A stretch of 12,969 nucleotides of DNA from an uncultured Taibaiella sp. Its GTDB lineage: Bacteria > Bacteroidota > Bacteroidia > Chitinophagales > Chitinophagaceae. The position numbers and the translations under genes are program-made. The notes beneath the pieces are model-generated. The model was not told the origin of the DNA and did not search any database. It saw only the letters and a program-made list of their open reading frames with translations. Position 1 is the stretch's first letter. Every line of letters starts with the position of its first letter. Positions 6,575-12,969 of the stretch are shown here, piece by piece. The stretch lies in assembly GCA_937871155.1 (NCBI GenBank), contig CALMXV010000440.1:1-12969 (forward strand), read 5' to 3'.

Positions 6575-7060
6575 ATGACAGTGGTGAAGATATTAACGCT
6601 TTTTGGGGAAGAAATAATTCTTCCTGAACAAGTGCGTGCCGGCAAAAAGAAACGCGATAAAACAGTAGCTAGTCATGATACTGAAGCTGAAAAAACAAAA
6701 TTAACCCAGAAGAGCAAAATCGTATTGCCACAACAAGACAGTACAAACCCTGATAAAAAATACTATACCATTGGCGAAGTGGCGGACATCTTTCAGCTCA
6801 AGACTTCGAATATCCGCTTTTGGACGAATGAGTTTAACATTAAAGTGCGCACCACAAAAAAAGGAGACCGGCTTTATACCCTATCGCAGCTAGAAGAGCT
6901 TCGTACGATTTACACATTAATTAAACAGAGAAAGTTTACCATAAATGGTGCTAAAGATGTGCTCAAACAAAGCAAAACCCCCTTACAAGAAACACACAAT
7001 TTAAAACAATCTTTATTGCAATTGAGAAATCTTCTAATGACTTTAAAAGGGAGAATTTAA
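6575..7060 (+). CDS. MerR-family transcriptional regulator
   Basis: A 161-residue protein. Residues 1-60 are a charged, low-complexity N-terminal extension (KKKRDK, TEAEKTKLTQKSK). A MerR-type winged helix-turn-helix follows at about 63-133: YYTIGEVADIF is the first helix, LKTSNIRFWTNEF the recognition helix, KKGDRLYTLSQLEELRTIYTLI the wing and third helix, and KFTINGAKDVLKQSK the fourth. A short helical tail (about 137-160) would serve as dimerisation region. There is no obvious ligand-binding domain and no cysteine, so metal or redox sensing of the classical MerR/SoxR kind is unlikely. The target is unknown. Such regulators are common in Bacteroidota. The ATG at 6575 is the only reasonable start. 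The exported thioredoxin-like gene follows after 33 nt on the same strand and may be co-transcribed. Confidence 0.87.
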   Translation: MTVVKILTLFGEEIILPEQVRAGKKKRDKTVASHDTEAEKTKLTQKSKIVLPQQDSTNPDKKYYTIGEVADIFQLKTSNIRFWTNEFNIKVRTTKKGDRLYTLSQLEELRTIYTLIKQRKFTINGAKDVLKQSKTPLQETHNLKQSLLQLRNLLMTLKGRI

Positions 7061-7093
7061 CGCTGTTCTGATAACCAAACTTTTTACATTTAC

Positions 7094-7621
7094 ATGATGA
7101 GAGCTTTAGTTTTAATCACCCTACTTTTAATTAGTATGACTTCCAGAGCACAATCCGATTTTGTCCGATCTTATGATAAAGAAAATGGCTCACTTGTATT
7201 TAAAGGACAAGTAAACTTTGACACCCTAAAAACAGAAGCTTCTTTTGAGTGGCTAAAAAAAGGTGCCGAAGCTTATTCACCCGACAAAGAAACCTTACGT
7301 TTTCTTCAAGAAAAATTACCTGCATTTGATTTGGTGATTTTTATGGGTACTTGGTGCGAAGATTCTCATGTACTACTTCCTAAATTGTATAAGACTTTAC
7401 AATCTGCCAACTATCCGCTATCCCAATGTAACATGTATGGGGTGGACAGAGCCAAAACAACAAAATATGTAGAGCATCAGTTGTATCAAATAGCCTTTGT
7501 GCCTACCATCATCCTTACTAAGAAGAACCAAGAGATTGGAAGAATAGTTGAGAATGTAAAACAGAGTATAGAAGCAGATCTTGCCGACTTGATTCGAAAT
7601 GATAAAACATCTAAACCTTAA
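7094..7621 (+). CDS. Exported thioredoxin-fold protein with CxxS active site
   Basis: A 175-residue protein. The N-terminal signal peptide (MMRALVLITLLLISMTSRAQ, probable cut after about residue 20) indicates export to the periplasm. The mature part has a thioredoxin fold. VIFMGTWCEDSHVLLPKLYKTL (81-102) carries the active-site region WCEDS with Cys88 but Ser91 in place of the second cysteine. The cis-proline segment is FVPTIIL (Pro137). A CxxS site acts by a monothiol mechanism, such as mixed-disulfide reduction or isomerisation, rather than as an efficient dithiol oxidoreductase (general knowledge; not tested here). A WCxDS site is, as I recall, typical of this Bacteroidota subfamily, so it is not a recent mutation. 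Cys112 is the only other cysteine. The preceding 33 nt contain TACATTTA, a one-off match to the -7 consensus. The ATG has a neighbouring ATG at 7097. The stop codon lies in an inverted repeat shared with the convergent gene. Confidence 0.85.
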   Translation: MMRALVLITLLLISMTSRAQSDFVRSYDKENGSLVFKGQVNFDTLKTEASFEWLKKGAEAYSPDKETLRFLQEKLPAFDLVIFMGTWCEDSHVLLPKLYKTLQSANYPLSQCNMYGVDRAKTTKYVEHQLYQIAFVPTIILTKKNQEIGRIVENVKQSIEADLADLIRNDKTSKP

Positions 7622-7638
7622 TGGAAGTGCTTTAAGGT
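7615..7638. terminator. Inverted repeat spanning both stop codons of convergent genes
   Basis: ACCTTAA (7615-7621) and TTAAGGT (7632-7638) are perfect 7-bp arms around a 10-nt loop. The thioredoxin-like gene's TAA (7619-7621) and the anti-sigma gene's TAA (7632-7634 on the minus strand) each sit inside one arm. The convergent genes are only 10 nt apart, and no other terminator is visible, so this may act as a compact bidirectional termination or 3'-end structure. It has no U-tract, so the terminator label is tentative. Confidence 0.35.
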
Positions 7639-7979
7639 AACGCAAAATAGATTACCCAAAATGCCAATACCGCCAAAAGTATCACTAGAATTACTGCCAG
7701 CCATGTCCATTTATTGGTGGCAATGAATGAGTTTCTTTTTTTACGTTTTTGAACTAGTTTCTGCAAGGTTTGATTGAGTTTTTTTACCGTTGCATCGGTT
7801 TCAACTTTATTTAAAGTATTTAGCCCTTCTATGGCATCACTTTCCATAGCAGTGTCACTCAACAATTGTTCAATTTCTCTCACTTCATCATTATTTAGTG
7901 TACCGTTGAGATAAGCCTGAATTTGCTCTTCCGACAAGCTGCCTATACCTTGCTTCCATATGTCCTTCCAATCACTCAT
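7632..7979 (-). CDS. Minimal membrane anti-sigma factor
   Basis: A 115-residue protein. The cytoplasmic part (1-90) begins with a helical anti-sigma-like segment. SLSEEQIQAYLNGTLNNDEVREIEQLLSDTAMESDAIEGLNTL (14-56) resembles the N-terminal segment of Bacteroidota anti-sigma/TonB-linked proteins. A Lys-rich stretch (KLVQKRKKRN, 74-83) precedes one transmembrane helix at about 91-113, and the protein ends only two residues later. There is thus practically no periplasmic sensor domain and no HxxxCxxC zinc motif. It overlaps the sigma gene by ATGA, the classical arrangement for an ECF sigma and its inhibitor. It should tether the sigma at the membrane until an unknown signal releases it (inference). 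Confidence 0.8.
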   Translation of the reverse strand: MSDWKDIWKQGIGSLSEEQIQAYLNGTLNNDEVREIEQLLSDTAMESDAIEGLNTLNKVETDATVKKLNQTLQKLVQKRKKRNSFIATNKWTWLAVILVILLAVLAFWVIYFALP

Positions 7980-8545
7980 GGCTTTATACTTTTTTGTTTA
8001 TTGAGGATACTTAGCTTTAGGTTTCTTTTGCCATTTTGAATATAGCTTTTTACTTGCATAAAGTTAAAACCTGTCAGCTCCATTATTTGCTGATAACTAT
8101 ATTTTTTTAGGTAGAAATAGTCAATTGTTATTCGTTGTTCAGGAACCAACTCCTTTAAGGCATCATTTAATAAATTTAAGGATACTTCTTTCTCTAATGC
8201 TTGTTGAAAAGCAGCTTCGTCATCCGGGAGGTATTGCAAGGCTTCTTCTGATGCAAAATAATTTTTAGTACGGAGTTGTTGTAAGCAATGATTGCGTGTC
8301 AAGATATACAACCAGCCTTTAAAATTTAGAATTTCCTCTTGAGGTAAATGAGTAAAAACCTTTAGAAATACTTGCTGAACGGCATCTTCTGCCAGTTGTT
8401 TATCTTTTAAATACTTCAAGGCTACCCCCAATAATAAGAGGGTGTATCGTTGTAGCAAAACCCCCAACCATTCTTTATCACCTTGCTTTCTATATTGATG
8501 TAGCAAGGCTTCATCGGTAAGGTGTATGTATTGATTTTTATGCAA
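7976..8545 (-). CDS. ECF-type RNA polymerase sigma factor, TTG start
   Basis: A 189-residue sigma-70 family protein with only regions 2 and 4. Region 2 spans about 26-95: YLKDKQLAEDAVQQVFLKVFTHL is the core-binding and -10 part, and FKGWLYILTRNHCLQQLR the 2.3-2.4 helix. Region 4 spans about 123-180: ALKELVPEQRITIDYFYLKKYSYQQIMELTGFNFMQVKSYIQNGKRNLK contains the helix-turn-helix for -35 recognition. The frame has no ATG before residue 155. The start fitting the family is TTG at 8543-8545, and a stop lies in frame about 30 nt upstream, so TTG is almost forced. The anti-sigma gene overlaps by 4 nt (ATGA). Autoregulation is likely for such pairs, and a candidate own-type promoter is at 8564-8588. 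Confidence 0.9.
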   Translation of the reverse strand: MHKNQYIHLTDEALLHQYRKQGDKEWLGVLLQRYTLLLLGVALKYLKDKQLAEDAVQQVFLKVFTHLPQEEILNFKGWLYILTRNHCLQQLRTKNYFASEEALQYLPDDEAAFQQALEKEVSLNLLNDALKELVPEQRITIDYFYLKKYSYQQIMELTGFNFMQVKSYIQNGKRNLKLSILNKQKSIKP

Positions 8546-8563
8546 GGATGGATGTATAGCCGT

Positions 8564-8588
8564 TAGATGAAATTAAGCATCAGTTTCC
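8564..8588 (-). promoter_or_regulatory. Candidate ECF-type promoter upstream of the sigma gene
   Basis: On the minus strand GGAAAC (8583-8588) is followed by 15 nt and TCTA (8564-8567), about 20 nt before the TTG start. GAAAC/GGAAC with TCTA-like -10 elements is the general look of ECF promoters, so self-activation is plausible. The motif is short and the match could be chance. Confidence 0.3.
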
Positions 8589-8590
8589 AT

Positions 8591-8613
8591 AAAAAAACTT
8601 CAAGAGTATTGAA
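8591..8613 (-). terminator. Weak possible terminator after the flippase gene
   Basis: On the minus strand TTCAA-TACTC-TTGAA (8599-8613) forms a 5-bp stem with a 5-nt loop, followed by G and seven T (8591-8597). The stem is short and A/T-rich, so termination would be partial. It stands between the flippase gene and the sigma/anti-sigma pair. Confidence 0.35.
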
Positions 8614-8622
8614 CAAGTACTA

Positions 8623-10128
8623 TTATGATAATAGCTTTCCAATGACAGGCATTTTTTTAAGCTCTTCTTTTTCTAATTTATAAACTACCAAAAAGAATAA
8701 CACAAACAAACCAGATGCGGTTACTATTCTTAAGAACAGATGCGGTGTTGCTGTAGCAACAAATTGTTGTATGGCATATAAAACTCCAATCAACAAAACA
8801 TAGCCTCCTATCCTTTTCACATCATAAGGCACTGCAAAATATTTTTGACCTAGAAAATATGAACACACCATCATCACTACATAACAACTACAAGTAGCCC
8901 AAGCACAAGCATACATTCCATAGATAGGAATCAGGAAATAATTCATCAACAAAGTAATGGCAGCGCCTATCAATGTGATATAAATCCCCATACGCATCTT
9001 ATCGGTTATCTTATACCACACAGATAGGTTGTAATAAATACCTAAAGCAATATTTGCCGCTAATAATATAGGCACTAAACCTACACCACTTCTGTATGAA
9101 GAGCCGATAAGTCGCACCCAAACATCAATAAACAATGCGGTAAAAAGGAACGCCACACAAAGGGTAATCACAAACCATTTCATCACTCTGGCATAGGTTT
9201 GTGGTGCATTTTTACTATTAGCTTGATTGAAGAAAAAGGGTTCTGCCCCTAATCTAAACGCTTGAATAAACAAGGTGATAAAAATGGCGAGTTTATAATT
9301 TGCTGCATAGATACCTACGGTTGTTTTAGCAACGGTTTCATCTGCTAAAAGTAATTTGGGCAACATCAACCTATCTATCGTCTCGTTGACCATTCCACCG
9401 AGTCCAATGATAAGCATAGGAGTACTATATCGCATTACTTTCTTCCAAAGATGCCAATCCATCTTCCAACTAAAGCTCCCCCACTCTTTCCATAAAAACA
9501 AAAAAGTGATAACTGTCTGGGCTAAGTTGGCAATCAACAACAAGCTTACATTCGTTTGTTTTTGATACCAAATGGAGTAAATATTATCCGAATCAGGATT
9601 CACAATTTTCGGACTGTAATAGATAAAAAACACGGTAAGAAAGATGTTGACCAAGATGCCAATGATACGCACGAAAGCATATTTCTTTGGGCGGTCCTCT
9701 TGGCGTAATAACGCAAATGGAAGAGCGGCTAAGGCGTCAAAAGCAATAATGAAAGTAGCTAAAACAATATAGTCTGTATGTCCTTGCTGTTCCACAAACT
9801 CACTAATAGGCACACGAAACAAGATGAGTAGTCCACTCAATAAGATAGTACTTCCTAGTATCGAATTGAAAAGAGTATGAAATAATGTTTTCTTATCAGC
9901 TACTTGAGAGGAAAAACGAAAGTAGCCGGTTTCTAATCCATAAGTAAAGATGATGTTGGCAAAAGCAATTGCTGCATACAACATACTTACATCTCCATAA
10001 TCTACACGACCCTGTGGTGAATTAAGCAAGTGGGTGATGATAGGAGTTAAAATATAGTTGAGCAACTTTGCCGCTATATTGCTCATACCATACCATACTG
10101 TTTGTCCTGCAAGTTTTTTTATAGACAC
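8623..10128 (-). CDS. Polysaccharide / lipid-linked oligosaccharide flippase (Wzx-like, MOP superfamily)
   Basis: A 501-residue polytopic membrane protein with roughly 14 hydrophobic helices spread over its whole length and short basic loops. The opening, IKKLAGQTVWYGMSNIAAKLLNYILTPI, is typical of Bacteroidota polysaccharide biosynthesis/export flippases. The loop YRSGVGLVPILLAANIALGIYYNLSVWYK matches the usual mid-to-late region of these proteins. Members flip undecaprenyl-linked sugar units or related lipids across the inner membrane; the exact substrate cannot be told. No glycosyltransferase or wzy gene is nearby, so it is a lone flippase rather than part of a capsule locus. The start is GTG at 10126-10128, because no in-frame ATG precedes the conserved opening. 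It lies 58 nt downstream of the GNAT gene and may share the purH transcript. Confidence 0.9.
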   Translation of the reverse strand: MSIKKLAGQTVWYGMSNIAAKLLNYILTPIITHLLNSPQGRVDYGDVSMLYAAIAFANIIFTYGLETGYFRFSSQVADKKTLFHTLFNSILGSTILLSGLLILFRVPISEFVEQQGHTDYIVLATFIIAFDALAALPFALLRQEDRPKKYAFVRIIGILVNIFLTVFFIYYSPKIVNPDSDNIYSIWYQKQTNVSLLLIANLAQTVITFLFLWKEWGSFSWKMDWHLWKKVMRYSTPMLIIGLGGMVNETIDRLMLPKLLLADETVAKTTVGIYAANYKLAIFITLFIQAFRLGAEPFFFNQANSKNAPQTYARVMKWFVITLCVAFLFTALFIDVWVRLIGSSYRSGVGLVPILLAANIALGIYYNLSVWYKITDKMRMGIYITLIGAAITLLMNYFLIPIYGMYACAWATCSCYVVMMVCSYFLGQKYFAVPYDVKRIGGYVLLIGVLYAIQQFVATATPHLFLRIVTASGLFVLFFLVVYKLEKEELKKMPVIGKLLS

Positions 10129-10186
10129 GAACGATTCGAAAATTAATGTTGTAAAAATAGGCTGTTGAAAACTGTTTTTTTACTTA

Positions 10187-10744
10187 TTACTCAACCGCTT
10201 TCAATTTGGTAAATTCTTGTTTTAAGATTCCGGTTACTACTAAATCTTCCAGCTTACCGTTGATGAAATAACTTGCTCGCAATACGCCTTCCACTTTACA
10301 ACCCAATAGCTCGGCTACTTTACCACTTCGGGTATTAGCTACCACAAATCTTATTTCTAATTTATTAAGATGCAGGGTATCGAAGATATGATGAAAGAAG
10401 CGCTGAAGGCTTTGCTGAATAATGCTTTTACCTTGATGAGTAGCGGCAATCCAATAACCAATCTGTGCTTTCTTTAATTCTTGCTCCCAATAGTGCATTC
10501 CCACTTCCCCAATCAATTTACCTTCTTCAAAAATGCCTAATATAATGCCTTGCTGATAATCTTGTTGCTGATGCGTATAACGGATGTATTCAAGCGAGTG
10601 CTCTTCTTTCGTATGCCCATCTACCCAGCGCAACCAAGGTCTTAAATGCTTTCTATTTTCTTGCACCAATAGAAAATGCTCCGCTGCATCATCTACTAGA
10701 TAAGTGCGGAGCATTAACGTATCGTTTACTGTAAGTGACAGCAT
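10187..10744 (-). CDS. GNAT-family N-acetyltransferase (RimJ/RimL-like)
   Basis: A 185-residue cytoplasmic protein. The N-terminus LRTYLVDDAAEHFLLVQENRKHLRPWLRWVD is the substrate-side region typical of RimJ/RimL-type acetyltransferases. The acetyl-CoA-binding motif A is seen as AQIGYWIAATHQGKSIIQQSL (about 93-113). VVANTRSGKVAELLGCKVEGVLR (134-156) is the conserved late motif, whose Asn and Ser contact the cofactor in relatives. The family acetylates N-terminal amines of ribosomal proteins or small amines; the substrate here is not predictable. Only 4 nt separate its ATG from the purH stop, so it is the second gene of a purH operon. Confidence 0.88.
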   Translation of the reverse strand: MLSLTVNDTLMLRTYLVDDAAEHFLLVQENRKHLRPWLRWVDGHTKEEHSLEYIRYTHQQQDYQQGIILGIFEEGKLIGEVGMHYWEQELKKAQIGYWIAATHQGKSIIQQSLQRFFHHIFDTLHLNKLEIRFVVANTRSGKVAELLGCKVEGVLRASYFINGKLEDLVVTGILKQEFTKLKAVE

Positions 10745-10748
10745 CCGA

Positions 10749-12260
10749 CTAGTGTTTAAAATGTCTCATTCCGGTCATTACTAAAGCAAGTCCATGGTCT
10801 TTACAATAGTTGATGGTGTCTTGGTCGCGAACGGAGCCGCCGGGCTGAATGATAGCTGTGATGCCCGCTTCGTGTGCCATGCGAGCGCAGTCGTCAAAAG
10901 GGAAAAAGGCATCTGAGGCTAATACGGCGCCTTCTAATGAAAATCCAAATTGCTTCGATTTTTCGATTGCTTGGCGCAATGCATCAATTCGGCTTGTTTG
11001 CCCACAACCTTTACCGATTAGCTTTTTATCTTTTATTAATGCTATCGCATTTGATTTTAAATGCTTGCAAACAATATTCGCAAACGCTAAGTCTTGTTTT
11101 TCCTTTTCGGTAGTTTCACGCGCTCCCCTTTCTTCCCATTTATCATAGGCTTTAGCATCGGCATCTTGCACCAGCACACCGTTTAAGATTCGTTTATATT
11201 CTTGTTCTATTGCTAGATTATTCTTTTGTTGTAATAAGATTCTATTCTTCTTTGTTTTCAAAGTTGCCAATGCTTCCGCTTCATAAGTCGGCGCAATCAA
11301 TACTTCAAAAAACAATTCATTGATTTGGCTGGCTACTGCTGGAGTGATGGTTCGATTGGTAACTAATACTCCGCCAAAAGCACTTTCTGGGTCACCGGAT
11401 AATGCTGCTGTCCAAGCATTTTCTATCGTATCAGCTAAAGCAACACCGCAAACATTGGTATGTTTGATAATGGCAAATGCCGGCTGCTGAAATTCTCCCA
11501 TAATTTGAAGGGCAGCATCTACATCTACTAGGTTGTTATACGAAAGTTCTTTCCCATTCAACTTGTCAAATAAGGAATCAATAGCTACATAAAACACTGC
11601 AGGTTGGTGTGGATTTTCACCATAACGAAGGGATTGCTTCTGTCCTACTGATAAGAAAAATTCATCGGTGGCTTCATTTCTGAAATATTCTGCTATCGCT
11701 ACATCATAATGTGCTACTACTTCAAAAGCTTTGGCAGCAAAGGCTCTTCTCTGAGCTAATGTGGTCATACTTTTTTGTGCCCCTAATAAATTGCCTAAGG
11801 CTTCATAGTCGTTTCGCTGTGCTACTACCAAAACATCTTGGTGGTTTTTGGCAGCTGCGCGTATCATGGATGGACCTCCAATGTCTATCTTTTCGATAAT
11901 CAGTTTTTCTTCATCGGTGCTTTTTAAGGTTTCTTCAAAAGGGTATAAATCCACGATGACTAAATCGATAAAAGGAATTTCATATTCATTTACATGAGCT
12001 ACATCTTCTGCCAACTGACGGCGCGCTAAGATGCCACCAAATAATTTAGGGTGCAAGGTCTTCACTCTGCCGCCAAGGATGGAAGGATAGTTGGTCACTT
12101 GCTCTACGGGAATACAAGGAACGCCGAGTCCTTCAATAAATTGTTGAGTGCCTCCTGTAGAATATATAACCACTTCCAATTCGTGTAGCTTTCTTACGAT
12201 GGGTTCTAAACCGTCTTTATAAAATACCGATATCAGTGCTGATTTTAATTGGCGTTCCAT
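10749..12260 (-). CDS. purH: Bifunctional AICAR transformylase / IMP cyclohydrolase PurH
   Basis: A 503-residue enzyme for the last two steps of purine synthesis, AICAR to FAICAR (10-formyl-THF) and FAICAR to IMP, in the cytoplasm. The N-terminal MGS-like cyclohydrolase domain (about 1-190) shows ALISVFYKDG, YSTGGTQQFIE, GGRVKTLHPKLFGGIL (63-78) and IDIGGPSMIRAAAKN. The transformylase part (about 200-503) shows RYGENPHQPAVFY, LSYNNLVDVDAAL and IIKHTNVCG, in which Lys266-His267 are the catalytic pair. It also shows SDAFFPFDD, IQPGGSVRD and the usual C-terminal MRHFKH. Length and motifs are complete. The GNAT gene follows after 4 nt. The upstream 84 nt contain a palindrome at 12282-12296 and a -7-like TATCTTCG on the coding strand. 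Confidence 0.97.
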   Translation of the reverse strand: MERQLKSALISVFYKDGLEPIVRKLHELEVVIYSTGGTQQFIEGLGVPCIPVEQVTNYPSILGGRVKTLHPKLFGGILARRQLAEDVAHVNEYEIPFIDLVIVDLYPFEETLKSTDEEKLIIEKIDIGGPSMIRAAAKNHQDVLVVAQRNDYEALGNLLGAQKSMTTLAQRRAFAAKAFEVVAHYDVAIAEYFRNEATDEFFLSVGQKQSLRYGENPHQPAVFYVAIDSLFDKLNGKELSYNNLVDVDAALQIMGEFQQPAFAIIKHTNVCGVALADTIENAWTAALSGDPESAFGGVLVTNRTITPAVASQINELFFEVLIAPTYEAEALATLKTKKNRILLQQKNNLAIEQEYKRILNGVLVQDADAKAYDKWEERGARETTEKEKQDLAFANIVCKHLKSNAIALIKDKKLIGKGCGQTSRIDALRQAIEKSKQFGFSLEGAVLASDAFFPFDDCARMAHEAGITAIIQPGGSVRDQDTINYCKDHGLALVMTGMRHFKH

Positions 12261-12281
12261 ATCTATTTTCTAAAATTTGCC

Positions 12282-12296
12282 GCGAAGATACTTCGC
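12282..12296. repeat. Perfect 6-bp palindrome upstream of purH
   Basis: GCGAAG (12282-12287) and CTTCGC (12291-12296) flank a 3-nt centre, 22 nt before the purH ATG. On the purH strand it reads GCGAAGTATCTTCGC and contains TATCTTCG, a one-mismatch version of the Bacteroidota -7 box TAnnTTTG. It could be a promoter with an overlapping operator, or a small leader hairpin. No TTG is present at the ideal -33 position. Confidence 0.4.
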
Positions 12297-12344
12297 TTTG
12301 TTGTCAGTTTCTATTCTTTGAGTATGTGTTGAGAAGATTGATTT

Positions 12345-12905
12345 CTAAACCCTTGCTCTCCATGGGATTTCTTCTGCATGATGGATGTGACTGATATACC
12401 TAGCTACTACAAACAAAAAGTCGGAGAGTCGGTTGAGGTATTTAATTACTAAATCCGGTACGACATCTTCTTGCTGCACCATACCCACACAGATACGCTC
12501 TGCACGACGACAGATACAACGTGCTACATGTGTATGTGACGCTGGCAAGTACCCGCCCGGTAAAATAAATGAGCGCATTTCAGGCAAGGTCTCATTCATG
12601 GTATCAATATTTTTTTCGAGCCATTCGATGTCGGTATCGTGTAGGTCGGGTAATTTCATCTTTACTTCTTTGTCCGGATTGGTAGCTAATACTGAGCCTA
12701 TGGTGAACAGCCTATCTTGAATTTCTCGCAGCCATTCTTTAAGGAGAGTATCTTGTAAACTATCGCTTACCACACCTAGGTAAGAGTTCAATTCATCCAC
12801 AGTACCATACGCTTCGATACGAATGTGGCTTTTGGGAACTCGTACGCCTCCTATCAAGCTGGTGCTGCCTTTATCACCGGTTTTGGTATATATTTTAAAT
12901 GCCAT
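12345..12905 (-). CDS. Cob(I)alamin / cob(I)yrinate adenosyltransferase, PduO type
   Basis: A 186-residue cytoplasmic enzyme that transfers the 5'-deoxyadenosyl group of ATP to reduced corrinoids to make adenosylcobalamin. The N-terminal ATP-loop is YTKTGDKGSTSLIGGVRVPKS (6-26), followed by YGTVDELNSYLG (33-44). FILPGG (113-118) and HVARCICRRAER (126-137) carry the RRAER nucleotide-binding motif. YLNRLSDFLFVVARY (156-170) is the corrinoid-side motif. Length and motif order match the PduO family and not CobA. No other cobalamin gene is in view, so it likely serves salvage of imported corrinoid. The ATG at 12905 precedes the invariant FKIYTKTGDKG segment. It is followed by purH after 84 nt. The 64 nt upstream to the window edge show no clear promoter. 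Confidence 0.94.
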   Translation of the reverse strand: MAFKIYTKTGDKGSTSLIGGVRVPKSHIRIEAYGTVDELNSYLGVVSDSLQDTLLKEWLREIQDRLFTIGSVLATNPDKEVKMKLPDLHDTDIEWLEKNIDTMNETLPEMRSFILPGGYLPASHTHVARCICRRAERICVGMVQQEDVVPDLVIKYLNRLSDFLFVVARYISHIHHAEEIPWRARV

Positions 12906-12969
12906 TACTAGAAGTTATTTTATAAAAAAATCTTTCATTTTCAGAATTTAATAGATAAAAACTTTAGCA

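Noticed and set aside
10849..11148. Plus-strand open frames (two frames, 79-99 codons) opposite purH
   Set aside because: They are complements of conserved purH coding sequence, with no promoter or recognisable domain.
1..12969. Mobile element, CRISPR array, toxin-antitoxin or defence system
   Set aside because: No transposase, integrase, direct-repeat array, nuclease/methylase set or small paired toxin genes were seen. The genes are ordinary chromosomal families with no evident foreign composition.

Overview
The window looks like a chromosomal segment of a member of the Bacteroidota, most likely in or near the Chitinophagaceae (inference from protein style, not a database match). The support is: AT-rich DNA; a DUF3098 membrane protein paired with FtsX; two intergenic promoters of the Bacteroidota form TTTG-N18/19-TAnnTTTG; few Shine-Dalgarno-like sequences; and a short anti-sigma protein with the 'YLxGxLxxxExxxIExxLxxDxxxxDAIEGL' layout common in this phylum. 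No insertion sequence, phage gene, CRISPR array or integrase is visible. All protein genes are intact.

Layout, left to right. Positions 1-51 hold the 5' part of a tRNA-Thr(UGU) gene on the minus strand, cut by the window edge, with a very good promoter at 94-124. Then come minus-strand genes: DUF3098 and ftsX (316-1485; cell division/envelope); a stand-alone tandem rhodanese overlapping a membrane zinc metallopeptidase (1664-3044); a cyanophycin synthetase cphA (3232-5871) with a clear terminator behind it; and arfB, a ribosome-rescue hydrolase (5994-6404). A divergent intergenic region leads to two plus-strand genes, a MerR-type regulator and an exported thioredoxin-fold protein (6575-7621). 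These converge on a minus-strand stretch that runs to the right edge. In transcription order that stretch is: PduO-type cobalamin adenosyltransferase, purH, GNAT acetyltransferase, polysaccharide flippase, ECF sigma factor, and a minimal single-helix anti-sigma factor (12905 down to 7632).

Functional links. Sigma and anti-sigma overlap by ATGA and form one regulatory unit. purH and the GNAT gene are 4 nt apart and are surely co-transcribed. The peptidase and rhodanese genes overlap by 11 nt and are probably translationally coupled. The other neighbours are metabolically unrelated.

Most of the window is housekeeping. The points that deserve a second look are: the cyanophycin synthetase with no cyanophycinase or isoaspartyl peptidase beside it; the tandem rhodanese that looks like the back half of a persulfide-dioxygenase/rhodanese fusion with its metallo-beta-lactamase part missing; the anti-sigma factor with essentially no extracytoplasmic domain, whose partner sigma starts with TTG; and several unexplained inverted repeats, including one that contains the stop codons of two convergent genes. 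I do not see a convincing, wholly new multi-gene system here.
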